Assembly (NCBI GenBank): GCA_026785785.1
Contig: JAJAZI010000147.1
Span: 1 to 9,415 of the forward strand
Direction of reading: 5' to 3'
Length of the DNA: 9,415 nt
From: Microbacteriaceae bacterium
GTDB taxonomy: Bacteria > Actinomycetota > Actinomycetes > Actinomycetales > Microbacteriaceae
This document shows positions 1-6,195 of the stretch, in pieces (position 1 is the stretch's first letter; every line of letters starts with the position of its first letter). The notes under the pieces were generated by a model. That model was not told the origin of the DNA and did not search any database. It was given only the letters and a program-made list of their open reading frames with translations. Position numbers and translations under genes: made by a program.

Positions 1-36
1 GACGGCCGCCCTCGTCTCTTCCACCGCGTCAGTCAT
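1..36 (-). CDS. 5' end of an unidentified gene, cut by the left window edge
   Basis: Only the first twelve codons are visible, reading MTDAVEETRAAV from an ATG at 34-36, so the product cannot be identified. A start here is supported by the DNA just upstream: the hexamer TAGGCT ends exactly 6 nt before the ATG, the same layout seen before the racemase gene at 1371. A -35-like ATGACC lies 17 bp further upstream. No Shine-Dalgarno sequence is visible, which fits a leaderless mRNA. The gene lies downstream of the N-acylamino acid racemase gene on the same strand, 222 bp away with its own apparent promoter. Racemases of this type are often encoded beside an M20-family acylase or amidohydrolase, so such a partner is possible, but twelve residues cannot show it. 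Confidence 0.45.
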   Translation of the reverse strand, partial: MTDAVEETRAAV

Positions 37-42
37 CCGGTC

Positions 43-71
43 AGCCTACCGACGCGCCGCGCACAGGTCAT
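43..71 (-). promoter_or_regulatory. Candidate leaderless promoter of the left-edge gene
   Basis: On the minus strand a -35-like ATGACC (66-71) is followed after 17 bp by a -10-like TAGGCT (43-48), then 6 nt, then the ATG at 34-36. The TAnnnT pattern and short distance would put the transcription start at or next to the A of the start codon. Inferred from sequence only. Confidence 0.45.
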
Positions 72-87
72 TAGCCGCCCCAGCGCA

Positions 88-249
88 CGAGTCGCCCACA
101 AACGTCGCATCACGAGCCCGCCACGGGACACAAAAAGGCAACTCACGGACCATACCGGGCGCACGCACAGCTCGCACCCCACAAACGCGAGCCGCCCACA
201 AACGTCGCTTCACAAGCCCGCGAGAAGACACGTGCGGGCAACTCACGAG
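88..249. repeat. Imperfect direct repeat, period exactly 100 bp, in an intergenic region
   Basis: Positions 88-147 match 188-247 at 48 of 60 bases with no gaps. The core 91-120 versus 191-220 agrees at 27 of 30 bases. A second block around 137-147/237-247 (ggcaactcacg) is identical, while about 122-136 has diverged. The decamer CCCACAAACG occurs three times, at 95-104, 178-187 and 195-204. Between the copies is a 6-bp perfect hairpin, with arms GCTCGC at 170-175 and GCGAGC at 187-192 and an 11-nt loop. It lies between the racemase stop codon (259) and the promoter of the left-edge gene. Its role is unknown: a dispersed intergenic repeat, a structured RNA or a regulatory array are all possible. 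A 66-codon ORF here is probably spurious. Confidence 0.7.
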
Positions 250-258
250 TCGGGTGCG

Positions 259-1371
259 TCAGCTGGCTCGCAGGACCAGCGCGTCGCGCAGCGCCCAGTC
301 GCGGACGAGCTCCGTGCGCACGGTGACGCCGGTTCCGGGCCCGGTCGGCACCGGCAGCCTGCCGTCCTCGAGCACGAACGGTTCGGTGAGGTCCTCAGCG
401 AAGTATCGGTCCGATGCCGAGGTGTCGCCCGGAAGGGTGAAGCCCGGCAGGGCGGCGAGCGCCACGTTCGCGGCGCGGCCAATGCCGGTCTCCAGCATCC
501 CGCCGCACCACACCGGGATTCCGCGTGTGAGGCAGGCACCGTGCATCCGCACCGCCTCGAGGTATCCGCCGACGCGGCCGGCCTTGATGTTGACGATGCT
601 CGTCGCGCCCTGCTCGATCGCGTCGACCGCGACGGAGGTGCTCACGATCGACTCGTCGAGGCACACCGGGGTCTCGATCGCCCTGGCGAGCACGGCGTGC
701 GCTCCGATGTCCTCCTCGACGAACGGCTGCTCGATCAGCAGCAGGTCGAACGCGTCGAGCTGGCGCAGGTGCGCAACATCATCGAGCGTGTACGCGGTGT
801 TCGCATCGACCTGCAGCAAACCTCCGACGCCGAGGAGCTCGCGTACGGCCGCGACCGGCTCGAGGTCCCACCCGGGCTTGATCTTGAGCTTGATGCGCTT
901 GTAACCCTGGTTCACGTATCCGCGCACCTCGTCGAGCAGGGTCGGGATGTCCGCAGAGATACCCACAGAGACGCCGCAGTCGACACTGTCGCGAGTCGCC
1001 CCGAAGTGGCGTCCGAAGCTCACCCCGTCGGCGCGCAGCTGCGCGTCGAGGATCGCGGCCTCGAGCGCGGCCTTCGCCATTCGGTGCCCGACGACGAAGC
1101 GCAGCAGCGGCGCGACATCGGCCGCCCCTCCGATCGGCCCGGCGAGCAGGGCCGGGGCGAGGTAGCTTCGCATCACGTCCTCGACCGCGGTGACGTATTC
1201 GGAGGAGTAGAACGGGTCGACTCCGGCGACGCACTCGCCCCAGCCGTCGCCGGCGTCGGTGCGCACGTGCACGAGCAGCACCTCGCGCGACGTCTGCACC
1301 CCGAAGCTCGTCTCGAACGGCCGCACGAGCGGCATGCCGATGCGATGCAACTCGATCGAGTGAATTCTCAT
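259..1371 (-). CDS. N-acylamino acid racemase / o-succinylbenzoate synthase (NSAR/OSBS, MenC-type enolase superfamily)
   Basis: This 370-residue cytoplasmic, metal-dependent enolase-superfamily enzyme closely resembles the Amycolatopsis N-succinylamino acid racemase / o-succinylbenzoate synthase, with the same length and apparently collinear numbering. An N-terminal capping domain (about 1-125) precedes a TIM barrel. The catalytic lysines K161 and K163 form the KLK motif. Metal ligands are D189 (QVDANTAY), E214 (LIEQP) and D239 (CLDES), and the opposite catalytic lysine is K263 (NIKAGRVGG). R266, a second-shell residue linked to racemase activity in this family, is present. Automated pipelines often call such proteins MenC, but no menaquinone genes are nearby. 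Its neighbours are amino-acid catabolic, so I favour racemisation of N-acylated amino acids, converting D to L forms with an acylase. The ATG at 1371 follows a leaderless-type -10 (TAGGCT plus 6 nt). The start matches the family N-terminus, so it is well supported. Substrate is not determined. Confidence 0.9.
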   Translation of the reverse strand: MRIHSIELHRIGMPLVRPFETSFGVQTSREVLLVHVRTDAGDGWGECVAGVDPFYSSEYVTAVEDVMRSYLAPALLAGPIGGAADVAPLLRFVVGHRMAKAALEAAILDAQLRADGVSFGRHFGATRDSVDCGVSVGISADIPTLLDEVRGYVNQGYKRIKLKIKPGWDLEPVAAVRELLGVGGLLQVDANTAYTLDDVAHLRQLDAFDLLLIEQPFVEEDIGAHAVLARAIETPVCLDESIVSTSVAVDAIEQGATSIVNIKAGRVGGYLEAVRMHGACLTRGIPVWCGGMLETGIGRAANVALAALPGFTLPGDTSASDRYFAEDLTEPFVLEDGRLPVPTGPGTGVTVRTELVRDWALRDALVLRAS

Positions 1372-1377
1372 GCCGCC

Positions 1378-1383
1378 AGCCTA
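1378..1383 (-). promoter_or_regulatory. -10-like element of the racemase gene (leaderless type)
   Basis: TAGGCT on the minus strand ends 6 nt before the ATG at 1369-1371. The hexamer and spacing are identical to those before the left-edge gene. No convincing -35 or Shine-Dalgarno sequence is visible. It suggests that the racemase is transcribed separately from the dehydrogenase genes upstream. Confidence 0.4.
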
Positions 1384-1440
1384 GGCGCGGGCGATCGGGG
1401 CCAGCGGCAGCCCGCGCGTGCGCGCCAGCGAAAGGCGCCG

Positions 1441-1544
1441 AGCGACCGGACTATCGAAAGGCCACAAGCAGCCGGCTCAGCGGAAGACCGCGAGCGACCG
1501 GACTATCGAAAGGCCACAAGCAGCCGGGTCAGCGGAAGGCCGCG
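1441..1544. repeat. Two-copy 52-bp tandem repeat duplicating the 3' end of gcdH
   Basis: Copy 1 is 1441-1492 and copy 2 is 1493-1544. They agree at 50 of 52 bases; the differences are c/g at 1476/1528 and a/g at 1487/1539. Copy 2 contains the last codons (LAAFR) and TGA stop of the glutaryl-CoA dehydrogenase gene plus about 36 bp of downstream DNA. Copy 1 is therefore an intergenic echo reading LAVFR-stop. At 1421-1440 there is a weaker resemblance to the tail of a further, decayed copy. No strong terminator-like stem or T-run is present in the unit, only a short GCGG/CCGC stem. Confidence 0.85.
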
Positions 1545-2701
1545 AGCCCCGTGAGCGCCCGGCCGATCACGAGCGTGTGTACCTCGTCGGTTCCCTCGTA
1601 GGTGCGCACCGCCTCGAGGTTCGCCGCGTGCCGCATCACCGGGTAGGCGGAGGTGATGCCGTCACCGGCCAACACGCTCCGCATCGACGAGACAATCGCG
1701 ATCGCCTCGCGCACGTTGTTGAGCTTGCCGACGCTGACCTGCTCCGGCGTCAGCGTGCCCGCGTCGGCCAGCCTGCCGAGGTGCAGCGCGAGCAGCATCC
1801 CCTTCTCGTACTCGACGAAGGCGTCGGCGAGCCTCTGCTGGATGAGCTGCTTGGAGCCGATCGGCGCTCCGAATACCATCCGCGTCTGCGAGAACTCGAC
1901 GGCGGCGTCGAGGGATGCCCGCGCGGCGCCCATCGCACCCCAGACGATCCCGTATCGGGCCTCGCCGAGGCAGGTGAACGGCGCCGCGAGTCCCGCGGCG
2001 CCGGGCAGCATCGCCGATTCGGGCAGCCGCACGTCGCGCAGCTCGACGTCGCACTGGATCGACGCGCGCATCGAGAGCTTGCCAGTGATGTTCGTCGCCG
2101 CGAACCCGGGGCTGTCGGTGGGCACGACGAAGCCGCGGATGCCCTCCGCGGTGCTCGCCCAGACGACGGCGACATCGGCGACCGACGCGAGTCCGATCCA
2201 GCGCTTGCGGCCGGTCAGCACCCACTCGCCGCCCGTGAGCACCGCCGTCGTGGTCATCGCGGCGGGGTCGCTGCCGCCGTCTGGTTCTGTCAGCGCGAAG
2301 CATCCGATCGCCTCGCCGGCCGCCATCCGCGCAAGCCACAGGGACTGCTGCTCCGCGGAACCGAACTTCGAGATCGCCGTCATCGCGAGCGAGCCCTGCA
2401 CCGACACGAAGGTGCGCCAAGCCGAGTCTGCCGCCTCGAGCTCGTGGCAGACGAGCCCGTAGGAGACGGCACCGGCCCCGGCGCAGCCGTGTCCGGTGAG
2501 GTGCATGCCGAGCACTCCGAGGGCGCCGAGCTCGGGCACGAGCTCCCGGCGGAACAGCTCACGCTCGTAATCGTCGTCGATCGTCGGGGTGATGCGGGTC
2601 ACGGCGAATTCCCTCGCCCGGTGCTGCCAGTCGAGTTCGGTTGGGCTGAGGAGCGCGGAGAGCCCGAGGAGCTGCTCTGTCGGCAACGTAGTCATGGTCA
2701 T
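1529..2701 (-). CDS. gcdH: Glutaryl-CoA dehydrogenase-type acyl-CoA dehydrogenase
   Basis: This 390-residue cytoplasmic flavoprotein has the full acyl-CoA dehydrogenase fold: an N-terminal helical domain (about 15-135), a beta domain with the FAD-binding CFALTEPDGGSDP (134-146), and a C-terminal helical domain. Glutaryl-CoA dehydrogenases oxidise and decarboxylate glutaryl-CoA to crotonyl-CoA in lysine and tryptophan breakdown. Two features point to this subgroup rather than a generic acyl-CoA dehydrogenase. The catalytic base lies in TYEGT (E369), followed by the typical HTLVIGRALTG ending. R96 in WRTFVSVQ sits where the family arginine contacts the substrate carboxylate. The gene starts 12 bp after the saccharopine dehydrogenase-family gene, so the two are probably one operon. 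The ATG at 2699-2701 is used here; an in-frame ATG two codons on (2693-2695) is equally possible, and neither has a strong ribosome site. The 3' end lies inside a tandem duplication. Electron acceptor and exact substrate are inferred. Confidence 0.87.
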   Translation of the reverse strand: MTMTTLPTEQLLGLSALLSPTELDWQHRAREFAVTRITPTIDDDYERELFRRELVPELGALGVLGMHLTGHGCAGAGAVSYGLVCHELEAADSAWRTFVSVQGSLAMTAISKFGSAEQQSLWLARMAAGEAIGCFALTEPDGGSDPAAMTTTAVLTGGEWVLTGRKRWIGLASVADVAVVWASTAEGIRGFVVPTDSPGFAATNITGKLSMRASIQCDVELRDVRLPESAMLPGAAGLAAPFTCLGEARYGIVWGAMGAARASLDAAVEFSQTRMVFGAPIGSKQLIQQRLADAFVEYEKGMLLALHLGRLADAGTLTPEQVSVGKLNNVREAIAIVSSMRSVLAGDGITSAYPVMRHAANLEAVRTYEGTDEVHTLVIGRALTGLAAFR

Positions 2702-2713
2702 GTTTGCGGATGC

Positions 2714-3985
2714 CTAGGCGAGCCGGTCTTCGAATCCCCACGGCTGCCCGTAGCCGCCCTGGTCGACCGGCAGTGCCATGAGGTCGAGGTAGGGCTTCGC
2801 GTCGAAGGCCTCCGGCCCGAGTACCCCGAGGCCGGACCAGGTGCCGGAGGCGAGCAGCTCGAGCGCGATCACGGGGTTGAGGGCGGTCTGCCAGACGACG
2901 CACTGCGCCTCATACTCGGCCATCGTCCACTCGTTGTCGCTCACATGGTAGAGATATACCTCCCGCGGCATACCGTCCGTGCCCACGCCGGTGACCCAGA
3001 CGCCGGCGCAGGTCTTGCCGGTCATTCGCGGGCCGAGGCTGGCCGGGTCGGGCAGCCCAGCGGCGACGACGTCGCGGGGGGCGACCATGACGGGTCCGTC
3101 GGCGGAGCGCACGCGAACGGGCTCGGTCTTGTCGAGCCCGAGCTGGTTGAGGGTCTTCAGAATCCCGATGAACTCGTCGCCGAGTCCGTACTTGAAGGTG
3201 ACGCGCTTTGCGTTGATCCAGCGCGGCATGAGAATGACCTCCTCGTGCTCGACGTTGACGCACTCGACCGGTCCGATGCCCTCCGGGAACACGAACACCT
3301 CCGGTTCGGAGAACGGCGCCGTCGTGAACCAGCCCCTGTCCTTCTCCCAGATGACGGGCGGGTTCAGACACTCCTCGATCGTGGTCCAAATGCTGAACGA
3401 CGGCGCGAAGATCTCGTTGCCGAGCTCGTCCCGCACGACGAGGTTGGCACCGTCACGGGTGCCGAGCTCGTCGATCTCGCTGAACAGGTGGTCGGCGGCG
3501 TAGCGGGCGAACACGTCGCTGAGGCCGGGCTCGACGCCCATGCCGACGAGAGCGAGCTTGCCCGCCTTCTCCCAGTCGGCCGAGAGGGCGAACTGGTCGT
3601 CGCCGAGCATGATCCCCGTCTCCTCGTGCGGATTGGTCGGATGCGGCTCGCTCAGGCTCATCGCCATGTCGAGGTAATTCGCGTCGGCGGCGAGCGCTCC
3701 CGCGAAGATCGTCGGCACGAACTTCGGTTCGACGGCGTTCATCACGTGGGTTACGCCGTGCCTCTTCGCGACCGCGGCGACGCTGTCGGGGTCGGAGGCG
3801 TCGATCCGCTCGGCGATGAAGAGCCCGTCCAGCACACCGTGCCGCGCCTCGATCCAGGCCACGGTGCGCTCGGCGCGGGCGAGGTCGTAGTCGCTCACGA
3901 CGATCAATTCGTAGAAGGAGCGCCGTGCGGCGATCTTGGCAAAGGCGTCGCCGACGCCGCCGGCGCCCACCAGAAGGATTCTCAT
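2714..3985 (-). CDS. Saccharopine dehydrogenase family protein
   Basis: This 423-residue cytoplasmic NAD(P)-dependent oxidoreductase has an N-terminal Rossmann fold whose dinucleotide-binding glycines are in LLVGAGGVGDAF (residues 4-15). An acidic residue follows at the end of the second strand (VVSDYD). The middle region carries the family-like GMGVEPGLSDVFA (148-160), and the C-terminal substrate domain runs to GQPWGFED. Saccharopine dehydrogenases release glutamate and 2-aminoadipate semialdehyde from saccharopine. Relatives also include homospermidine and carboxynorspermidine enzymes, so substrate is not fixed by sequence. The immediately downstream glutaryl-CoA dehydrogenase gene supports lysine catabolism through 2-oxoadipate. 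No lysine-ketoglutarate reductase, semialdehyde dehydrogenase or aminotransferase is in the window. The ATG at 3985 starts directly at the Rossmann strand. It follows TAGCGT plus 6 nt, a leaderless-type arrangement. It lies 44 bp after the PAP2 gene, with its own apparent promoter. Confidence 0.82.
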   Translation of the reverse strand: MRILLVGAGGVGDAFAKIAARRSFYELIVVSDYDLARAERTVAWIEARHGVLDGLFIAERIDASDPDSVAAVAKRHGVTHVMNAVEPKFVPTIFAGALAADANYLDMAMSLSEPHPTNPHEETGIMLGDDQFALSADWEKAGKLALVGMGVEPGLSDVFARYAADHLFSEIDELGTRDGANLVVRDELGNEIFAPSFSIWTTIEECLNPPVIWEKDRGWFTTAPFSEPEVFVFPEGIGPVECVNVEHEEVILMPRWINAKRVTFKYGLGDEFIGILKTLNQLGLDKTEPVRVRSADGPVMVAPRDVVAAGLPDPASLGPRMTGKTCAGVWVTGVGTDGMPREVYLYHVSDNEWTMAEYEAQCVVWQTALNPVIALELLASGTWSGLGVLGPEAFDAKPYLDLMALPVDQGGYGQPWGFEDRLA

Positions 3986-3991
3986 GCCCCC

Positions 3992-3997
3992 ACGCTA
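3992..3997 (-). promoter_or_regulatory. -10-like element of the saccharopine dehydrogenase/gcdH pair (leaderless type)
   Basis: TAGCGT on the minus strand ends 6 nt before the ATG at 3983-3985. The spacer is GGGGGC, too close to the start codon to act as a normal Shine-Dalgarno. The same hexamer precedes the PAP2 gene. No clear -35 is visible. Confidence 0.4.
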
Positions 3998-4029
3998 GCC
4001 GCCGGCGGGCGCGAAGTGGCCGCCAACAG

Positions 4030-4725
4030 TCACGGCTGCGCGACAATAGGTTTGTGCCGCTCCAGGTCCAGCCGGTGGGCGAGGGGCCCCCACAGGACGA
4101 CCGCGACCCCGACGCCGAGCACGAGGCCGCCGATGGTGTCGCTGGCCCAGTGCACGCCGAGGTAGGTGCGGCTCAGCATCATGAGGATCGCGTAGGCGAC
4201 TCCCGCGATCCAGACCCAAGTTCGCTGGAGGATGAACCCGAGCACGACCGCCATTGTCGCGGCGTTCGCGACATGGCCCGAGGGAAAAGATCCGATGTCA
4301 GCGGTAACGAGCATGTCTTCCGGGCGCGGGCGGGCGAAGAGGTTCTTGAGCAGCTGCACGAGCCCGGCACTCACCCCGCTGGCGGTTGCGAAGTAGAGCG
4401 CCGCCCACTTGCGCCTCATCACCAGCAGCACGACGATGATCGCAACCGGGAGGATGATGACGCCGAACAGCCCCCCGCCCAGGGTGTTCATGAGCTGGGC
4501 GGGCACCTCCCAGACGGGGTTGCGGGCCTCGAGGATTTCGTCCATCCACTCGGTGTCGAACTCGAACGGCTTGTTGCTCGCCCGGTAGGCGATCACCGCG
4601 CCGAGCGCCGCGGCCAGCACAACCGCGGCGATCCCGCTGATCAGCGGCCAGTGCCGGGTGGCCCGCACCTCGGACTTCAGCGCCTGGTCGGCGGCGTAAC
4701 GGGTCCTCGGCCTGTTGTCGGTCAT
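4030..4725 (-). CDS. PAP2-superfamily membrane phosphatase
   Basis: This 231-residue integral membrane protein has about five or six hydrophobic segments (about 27-47, 83-103, 108-126, 153-168, 169-184 and 197-213). All three phosphatase signatures of the PAP2 / phosphatidic acid phosphatase type 2 family are intact: KNLFARPRP (K127, R134, P135), PSGH (148-151, with catalytic H151) and SRTYLGVHWASD (185-196, with nucleophile H192 and D196). Such enzymes dephosphorylate lipid phosphates or isoprenyl diphosphates such as undecaprenyl diphosphate at the membrane. The substrate here cannot be chosen from sequence. The N-terminal 25 residues are polar and probably cytoplasmic. The gene lies 34 bp after the MFS exporter gene but appears to have its own promoter, so the two need not be co-regulated. 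The start is well supported by the TAGCGT element and an AGGAGGT next to the ATG. Confidence 0.9.
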   Translation of the reverse strand: MTDNRPRTRYAADQALKSEVRATRHWPLISGIAAVVLAAALGAVIAYRASNKPFEFDTEWMDEILEARNPVWEVPAQLMNTLGGGLFGVIILPVAIIVVLLVMRRKWAALYFATASGVSAGLVQLLKNLFARPRPEDMLVTADIGSFPSGHVANAATMAVVLGFILQRTWVWIAGVAYAILMMLSRTYLGVHWASDTIGGLVLGVGVAVVLWGPLAHRLDLERHKPIVAQP

Positions 4726-4732
4726 ACCTCCT

Positions 4733-4763
4733 ACGCTAAACCCACTCCCCTGCCGGCAGTCAA
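4733..4763 (-). promoter_or_regulatory. Promoter of the PAP2 gene, overlapping the end of the MFS gene
   Basis: On the minus strand TTGACT (4758-4763) overlaps the exporter's TGA stop. A 19-bp spacer then leads to TAGCGT (4733-4738), ending 7 nt before the ATG at 4723-4725. This is the best -35/-10 match seen in the window. The 7 nt between are AGGAGGT, a strong anti-16S match that abuts the ATG with no spacing. That is too close for ordinary initiation, so a leaderless or very short-leader mRNA seems likely. Confidence 0.5.
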
Positions 4764-6001
4764 TGGGACAGGGGCGGCACAGTTCTGGGCTGCACGATGA
4801 ACCAAAGGGAGAGCACCGCGACGAACGCCGTCGACGCCATCACCAGGCCCATCACGAACGCGCTCACGCCGAAGAGGCCGACGATGGGCGAGATGAGCCC
4901 CGCGAGGCCGAAGTTGAGTGCGCCGAGAACGGATGCCGCGGTGCCGGCCTCGCTGCCGTGTCCCGCGAGGGCGAGCACCTGCACCATCGGGAAGCCGAAG
5001 CCGACGGCGGTGATGAAGAACCAGAGCGGGACGAGCACGCCCAGGAGTCCGGCATCCGCGAGGTCGAGGACGACGATTGCGGAGGAGGAGAGGAACACGA
5101 CGGCCGTCGAGAAGGCGAGGATCCACTGCGGCCCCACGATGCGGGCGAGGCGCGCGGATGTCTGGGTGCCGATCACGATGCCGACGGAGTTCACGGCGAA
5201 GAGCAGGCCATACTGCTGCGCGTCGAGGCCGTACAGGTCCTGGAACAGGAACGGCGACGCGCTGAGGTACGCGAATAGGCCCGAGAAGGACATGCCGCCG
5301 ATGACCGCGACGCCGATGAAGACGCGGTCGCGGAAGATCGCCCCGTACCGCTGGGCCATCGTGCGGTCCGACGTTTCGCGGGACTCCTTCGGCCTCGTCT
5401 CGACGATGAAGAAGATCGCGGAGAGCAGCACGAGCACACCGTAGGCGGCGAGGAAGTAGAACACGCCACGCCAGTCCAGCACGAGCAGCAGCTGCGAGCC
5501 GATGACCGGCGCGAGGATCGGGGCGAGGCCAGTGACGAGAGCGAGCCTCGACAGCATCCGCACGAGGGGTTGCCCGCCGAACAGGTCGCGCACGGTGGCC
5601 ATCGCGACGACGGCCCCGGCCGCGGCGCCCATGCCCTGCAGCACGCGGAAGACCGCGATCCAGCCGATGTCGGGGGCGAGGGCCACCCCGACGCTCGCGA
5701 GCACGTGCAGCGACGTCGCGACGATGAGCGGGAGGCGCCGGCCGACGCGGTCGCTCCACGGGCCGACGAGTAGCTGGCCGACCCCGAAGCCGATGGTGGT
5801 CGCGGTGAGGGTGAGCTGGACCGCCGCCTGGGAGACTCCGAGGTCGCCCTCGATGACCGGGAAGGCCGGCAGGTAAAGGTCGATCGTGAAGGGGCCTAGG
5901 GCAACGAGAGCGCCGAGGATCACGATGTAGACGATGCGCTGGCGACGGGTCAACAGATCGCCGGGGTGTACGACGGCTGTCGGCCTGATCGCGATGCTCA
6001 C
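4760..6001 (-). CDS. Bcr/CflA-type multidrug efflux transporter (MFS, 12 TM)
   Basis: This inner-membrane proton-driven exporter of the major facilitator superfamily has 413 residues from the start chosen here, close to the roughly 400 usual for Bcr/CflA proteins. TM1 ends in the hallmark DLYLPAFP (41-48). The loop between TM2 and TM3 carries MFS motif A, GPWSDRVGRR (80-89). TM4 contains the FRVLQGMGAAAG motif (about 118-129), typical of drug-proton antiporters. About twelve hydrophobic segments are visible, with a charged loop near the middle (RPKESRETSDR). Relatives export chloramphenicol, bicyclomycin, sulphonamides or metabolites; the substrate here is unknown. The GTG at 5999-6001 is preferred because GAGGA lies 8 nt upstream (6010-6014). 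An in-frame ATG at 6043 would add fourteen residues with two cysteines unlike the family. No regulator gene adjoins it except the ROK gene upstream, which more likely serves the glucosidase. Confidence 0.88.
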   Translation of the reverse strand: MSIAIRPTAVVHPGDLLTRRQRIVYIVILGALVALGPFTIDLYLPAFPVIEGDLGVSQAAVQLTLTATTIGFGVGQLLVGPWSDRVGRRLPLIVATSLHVLASVGVALAPDIGWIAVFRVLQGMGAAAGAVVAMATVRDLFGGQPLVRMLSRLALVTGLAPILAPVIGSQLLLVLDWRGVFYFLAAYGVLVLLSAIFFIVETRPKESRETSDRTMAQRYGAIFRDRVFIGVAVIGGMSFSGLFAYLSASPFLFQDLYGLDAQQYGLLFAVNSVGIVIGTQTSARLARIVGPQWILAFSTAVVFLSSSAIVVLDLADAGLLGVLVPLWFFITAVGFGFPMVQVLALAGHGSEAGTAASVLGALNFGLAGLISPIVGLFGVSAFVMGLVMASTAFVAVLSLWFIVQPRTVPPLSH

Positions 6002-6072
6002 AGAGAAATTCCTCGGTTCTTCTTCACAGAATTGGCACGCCACGCGCCGGCCGGGCCGTGGCTGGCGGCGCG

Positions 6073-6101
6073 ACTATGCGTGGGGGATGCCGCCCAGTTG
6101 A
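6073..6101 (-). promoter_or_regulatory. Possible promoter of the MFS exporter gene
   Basis: On the minus strand TCAACT (6096-6101), 17 bp, then CATAGT (6073-6078) lie about 70 bp before the GTG start at 6001. The -10 is good and the -35 weak. It is the best candidate in the 194-bp gap after the ROK gene; inferred only. Confidence 0.3.
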
Positions 6102-6148
6102 GAGTGAGCGCGCAGTTAACCCAAGTTCGCGCGGTCGCGGGTTATTCC

Positions 6149-6166
6149 CCCGTCCGGCACGACGGG
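6149..6166 (-). terminator. Weak hairpin after the ROK gene
   Basis: CCCGTC (6149-6154) and GACGGG (6161-6166) form a 6-bp stem with a 6-nt loop, about 30 bp after the ROK stop codon. An alternative 7-bp pairing of 6147-6153 with 6178-6184 is also possible. No T-run follows on the minus strand, so intrinsic termination is doubtful. Confidence 0.25.
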
Positions 6167-6195
6167 CACCGATATCACCACGGGGGCGCCGAAAT

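Noticed and set aside
46..246. A 66-codon minus-strand ORF across the 100-bp repeat
   Set aside because: It overlaps the repeat and the candidate promoter of the left-edge gene, has no ribosome site and shows no protein-like features.
1441..1544. Possible CRISPR array or insertion-element end
   Set aside because: The two units are directly abutting with no spacers, and there are no inverted ends, target duplication or transposase.
232..1554. A 440-codon plus-strand open frame opposite the racemase gene
   Set aside because: It is antisense to an enzyme with all catalytic residues, has an arginine/aspartate/histidine-rich composition and shows no recognisable motif.
1418..4165. A 915-codon plus-strand open frame opposite gcdH and the saccharopine dehydrogenase gene
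   Set aside because: It is the mirror of two well-supported minus-strand genes. Long antisense frames are expected in high-GC DNA, and the product is charged, low in hydrophobic residues and without domains.
6002..6043. Upstream ATG extension of the MFS exporter
   Set aside because: The extra fourteen residues (MACQFCEEEPRNFS) are unlike the family, while the GTG at 5999-6001 has a GAGGA ribosome site at 8-nt spacing.
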